This document shows, one piece after another, positions 62,589 through 64,000 of a stretch of DNA of 64,000 nucleotides. How positions within the stretch are numbered: the first letter of the stretch is position 1; every line of letters begins with the position of its first letter. The DNA lies in assembly GCF_001435235.1 (NCBI RefSeq), contig NZ_AZGB01000025.1, positions 29,200 to 93,199 of the forward strand, written 5' to 3'. The notes under the pieces are model-generated. The model was not told the DNA's origin and searched no databases. It worked only from the letters and a program-made list of their open reading frames with translations. A program made the position numbers and the translations under genes. This DNA comes from Liquorilactobacillus ghanensis DSM 18630 (GTDB lineage Bacteria; Bacillota; Bacilli; Lactobacillales; Lactobacillaceae).

Positions 62589-63056
62589 CTAACCATCATA
62601 TTTCAGGCGGTTTAAGATGCTTTTCATTATACGCGCTCGCAACATATTCTCAAGTTCAACGTCGCCAAAATTCAATGTTTTTTTATCAATAACTGCTAAT
62701 AATAAGTTAGCTGTAGTTTGTGTTAATACATCTGCTTGAAACAAACTTTTGATAAGCTGGAAGGATTCCTTAAAGGTAATACTTTCACCAACGATTCCGA
62801 TGAGTTCATCCAACACATCACAATCATCAACTAAATTAACTTTTGCAATTCGAATGTAACCACCACCTCCACGCTTACTTCTAACAATATAGCCATTTTG
62901 AATATTAAAACGAGTATTAATCACATAATTAATTTGCGATGGAACACAGTTAAACAATTGTGCCATTTCTGACCGTTTTATCTCTACTTCTTGCGATTCT
63001 GCCAAAATACTTTTTAAATATTTTTCAATGATATCAGAAATATTCTGACTTTGCAT
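62589..63056 (-). CDS. ctsR: Heat-shock repressor CtsR
   Basis: CtsR represses clp genes in unstressed cells and loses DNA binding on heating. The 155-residue protein has the N-terminal winged helix with MAQLFNCVPSQINYVINTRF and the glycine-rich wing SKRGGGGYIRI, which acts as the temperature sensor. A C-terminal helical part with MLRARIMKSIL follows. ATG at 63056 has an AAGGATG region upstream. Its own promoter carries a CtsR box, so ctsR-clpC should be autoregulated. Confidence 0.96.
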   Translation of the reverse strand: MQSQNISDIIEKYLKSILAESQEVEIKRSEMAQLFNCVPSQINYVINTRFNIQNGYIVRSKRGGGGYIRIAKVNLVDDCDVLDELIGIVGESITFKESFQLIKSLFQADVLTQTTANLLLAVIDKKTLNFGDVELENMLRARIMKSILNRLKYDG

Positions 63057-63073
63057 CTAATCATCCTTTGGAA

Positions 63074-63121
63074 TTTGACTAATATTGACTATTATTATAC
63101 TTGAAAAATAAAGAATTGCAA
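63074..63121 (-). promoter_or_regulatory. ctsR-clpC promoter with CtsR box
   Basis: -35 TTGCAA (63116-63121), 16-bp spacer and -10 TATAAT (63094-63099). Immediately after lies AGTCAATATTAGTCAAA (63074-63090), a tandem heptad matching the CtsR consensus RGTCAAANANRGTCAAA at 15 of 17 places. Confidence 0.88.
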
Positions 63122-63132
63122 AACTTTTAGTC

Positions 63133-63163
63133 AAAAAAAGAGTTCTCGCAAATGAGAACTCTT
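63133..63163 (-). terminator. Terminator of the rRNA-tRNA operon
   Basis: Ten-pair stem AAGAGTTCTC/GAGAACTCTT with a six-base loop, followed on the minus strand by seven T. It comes just after tRNA-Pro. Confidence 0.9.
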
Positions 63164-63170
63164 CAATATA

Positions 63171-63244
63171 TCGGGAAAACAGGATTCGAACCTGCGACCC
63201 CTACGTCCCGAACGTAGTGCTCTACCAAGCTGAGCTACTTCCCG
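63171..63244 (-). tRNA. tRNA-Pro (anticodon CGG)
   Basis: Cloverleaf with a 7-bp acceptor stem beginning CGGGAAG. The anticodon arm is CTACG-TTCGGGA-CGTAG and the T arm GCAGG-TTCGAAT-CCTGT-type. The loop gives anticodon CGG, for the codon CCG. The 3' CCA is not encoded. Confidence 0.93.
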
Positions 63245-63339
63245 AAACTAAAACTACTTAAGATATAGTCGAGAAAGTACTTAGCTGCTTAATTGGAATT
63301 GGGTTAAAAGTTCCAGCTCAATCACTACTTTCCGCTTAC

Positions 63340-63413
63340 TGCACCCAGTAGGAGTCGAACCTACAACCTTCTGATTCGTAGTCAGACACTCTATCCAATT
63401 GCGCTATGGGTGC
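63340..63413 (-). tRNA. tRNA-Arg (anticodon ACG)
   Basis: Acceptor GCACCCA, anticodon arm TCTGA-CTACGAA-TCAGA, T arm with GTTCGACTC. Anticodon ACG is expected to become ICG by A34 deamination. No encoded CCA. The 95-base gap to tRNA-Pro has no visible gene. Confidence 0.95.
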
Positions 63414-63419
63414 AAAAAA

Positions 63420-63505
63420 TGCCGAGGACCGGAATCGAACCGGTACGGTAATCACTTACCGCAGGATTTTAAGTCCTGTGCGTCTGCCAGTTCCGCCACC
63501 CCGGC
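63420..63505 (-). tRNA. tRNA-Leu (anticodon TAA)
   Basis: An 86-base class II tRNA with a long variable arm (CGGTAAGTGATTACCG). The acceptor stem begins GCCGGGG, and the anticodon loop CTTAAAA gives TAA. No encoded CCA. Confidence 0.95.
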
Positions 63506-63527
63506 ATAAAAATATAATTTTGGAACA

Positions 63528-63599
63528 AGCGGAAGACGGGATTCGAACCCGCGACCCCCACCATGGCAAGGTGATGTTCTACCACTGAACTACTTCCGC
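63528..63599 (-). tRNA. tRNA-Gly (anticodon GCC)
   Basis: Acceptor GCGGAAG, anticodon arm CACCT-TGCCA-TGGTG-type with anticodon GCC, T arm GCGGG-TTCGAAT-CCCGT. No encoded CCA. Confidence 0.95.
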
Positions 63600-63609
63600 A
63601 TAATAATGG

Positions 63610-63682
63610 TGCCGACTAGACGATTCGAACGCCCGACCCTCTGATTACAAATCAGATGCTCTACCAACTGAGCTAAGTCGGC
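63610..63682 (-). tRNA. tRNA-Thr (anticodon TGT)
   Basis: Acceptor GCCGACT, anticodon arm TCTGA-TTTGTAA-TCAGA, anticodon TGT. The bases CCA follow the discriminator (63607-63609), so the 3' end is encoded. Confidence 0.95.
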
Positions 63683-63690
63683 AAATATGG

Positions 63691-63772
63691 TGCGGGTGAA
63701 GGGATTTGAACCCCCACGTTTTTCAACGCTAGAACCTAAATCTAGTGCGTCTGCCAATTCCGCCACACCCGC
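63691..63772 (-). tRNA. tRNA-Leu (anticodon TAG)
   Basis: Class II tRNA of 82 bases with variable arm CGTTGAAAAACG. Acceptor GCGGGTG, anticodon loop TTTAGGT giving TAG. CCA is encoded at 63688-63690. Confidence 0.95.
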
Positions 63773-63784
63773 AAAATTGACCTA

Positions 63785-63857
63785 TGAGTCGTGACAGGCT
63801 CGAACTGTCGACCCTCTGATTAAAAGTCAGATGCTCTACCAACTGAGCTAACGACTC
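63785..63857 (-). tRNA. tRNA-Lys (anticodon TTT)
   Basis: Acceptor GAGTCGT, anticodon arm TCTGA-CTTTTAA-TCAGA with anticodon TTT, T arm GACAG-TTCGAGC-CTGTC. No encoded CCA. Confidence 0.95.
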
Positions 63858-63859
63858 AA

Positions 63860-63932
63860 TGGAGGATACAGGGCTCGAACCTGTGACCCTCTGCTTGTAA
63901 GGCAGACGCTCTCCCAGCTGAGCTAATCCTCC
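63860..63932 (-). tRNA. tRNA-Val (anticodon TAC)
   Basis: Acceptor GGAGGAT, anticodon arm TCTGC-CTTACAA-GCAGA with anticodon TAC, T arm ACAGG-TTCGAGC-CCTGT. No encoded CCA. It is first after the 5S rRNA. Confidence 0.95.
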
Positions 63933-63935
63933 AGA

Positions 63936-64000
63936 GCACGGCAACTTCCTACCCTCACAGGGGGCGATCCCCCAACTACTATCGGCGTTAAGAAGCTTAA
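63936..64000 (-). rRNA. rrf: 5S ribosomal RNA, 3' part
   Basis: The minus strand reads AAGCTTCTTAACGCCGATAG, then TAGTTGGGGGATCGCCCCC and TGTGAGGGTAGGAAGTTGCC, the 3' half of a bacterial 5S rRNA. The 5' half lies outside the window. It implies a complete 16S-23S-5S operon further right, with the eight tRNA genes as its tail. Confidence 0.93.

Overview
The window reads as a chromosomal segment of a low-GC Firmicute, most likely a lactic acid bacterium of the Lactobacillaceae. The reasons are the AT-rich intergenic DNA, strong AGGAGG-type ribosome binding sites, frequent TTG starts, a CtsR/ClpC heat-shock pair, a CamS lipoprotein, group II ECF transporter genes, a zinc-type adenylate kinase and S14, and RNA elements that look like the L17 downstream element and the Lacto-rpoB leader. 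Nearly every gene is on the minus strand. The plus-strand exceptions are pncA, comC and a silent hsdS fragment. No species name can be given from the sequence alone.

Region 1 (1-6645) is a defence island. It holds a type I restriction-modification locus in the order hsdM, truncated hsdS, inverted silent hsdS 3' half, tyrosine recombinase, full-length hsdS, hsdR (cut by the window edge). Four copies of a 15-bp core, two in each orientation, sit at the hsdS mid-points and stubs. The locus therefore looks like a shuffling, phase-variable specificity switch. A decayed small XRE-type regulator lies upstream of hsdM, followed by an Mrr-like type IV restriction gene and gene-poor DNA that may contain mobile-element debris.

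Region 2 (6678-23317) is housekeeping: rlmD; the pcrA-ligA-camS-gatC-gatA-gatB-dagK transcription unit; a PurK homologue whose active-site motifs are degenerate; xpt-pbuX under a guanine riboswitch whose alternative helices can be read directly; a membrane-anchored glucosaminidase; an ECF S-component; and a MarR-type regulator. Region 3 (23749-26861) is a copper module, copY, copA and copZ, with a palindromic operator exactly over the -35 box of copA. An aminotransferase gene follows.

Region 4 (28535-47282) is the large ribosomal-protein block. The S10-spc-alpha operon runs from rpsJ to rplQ and includes secY, adk, infA and rpoA. It ends in an L17DE-like 3' element. The ecfA1-ecfA2-ecfT-truA unit and the separately promoted rplM-rpsI pair with an L13-type leader follow. 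Region 5 (47358-63163) holds pncA, the str genes rpsL-rpsG-fusA with a terminator-like hairpin before fusA, comC, rpoB-rpoC with a structured leader, clpC, and ctsR with a CtsR box overlapping its promoter. Region 6 (63171-64000) is the 3' end of an rRNA operon: a partial 5S rRNA followed by eight tRNA genes (Val, Lys, Leu, Thr, Gly, Leu, Arg, Pro) and a terminator.

The most interesting items are the recombinase-driven hsdS shuffling locus, the degenerate PurK paralogue, and the set of RNA and operator controls that can be read base by base. No clearly unprecedented system was recognised. The hsd locus belongs to a known class but has an informative two-module layout.
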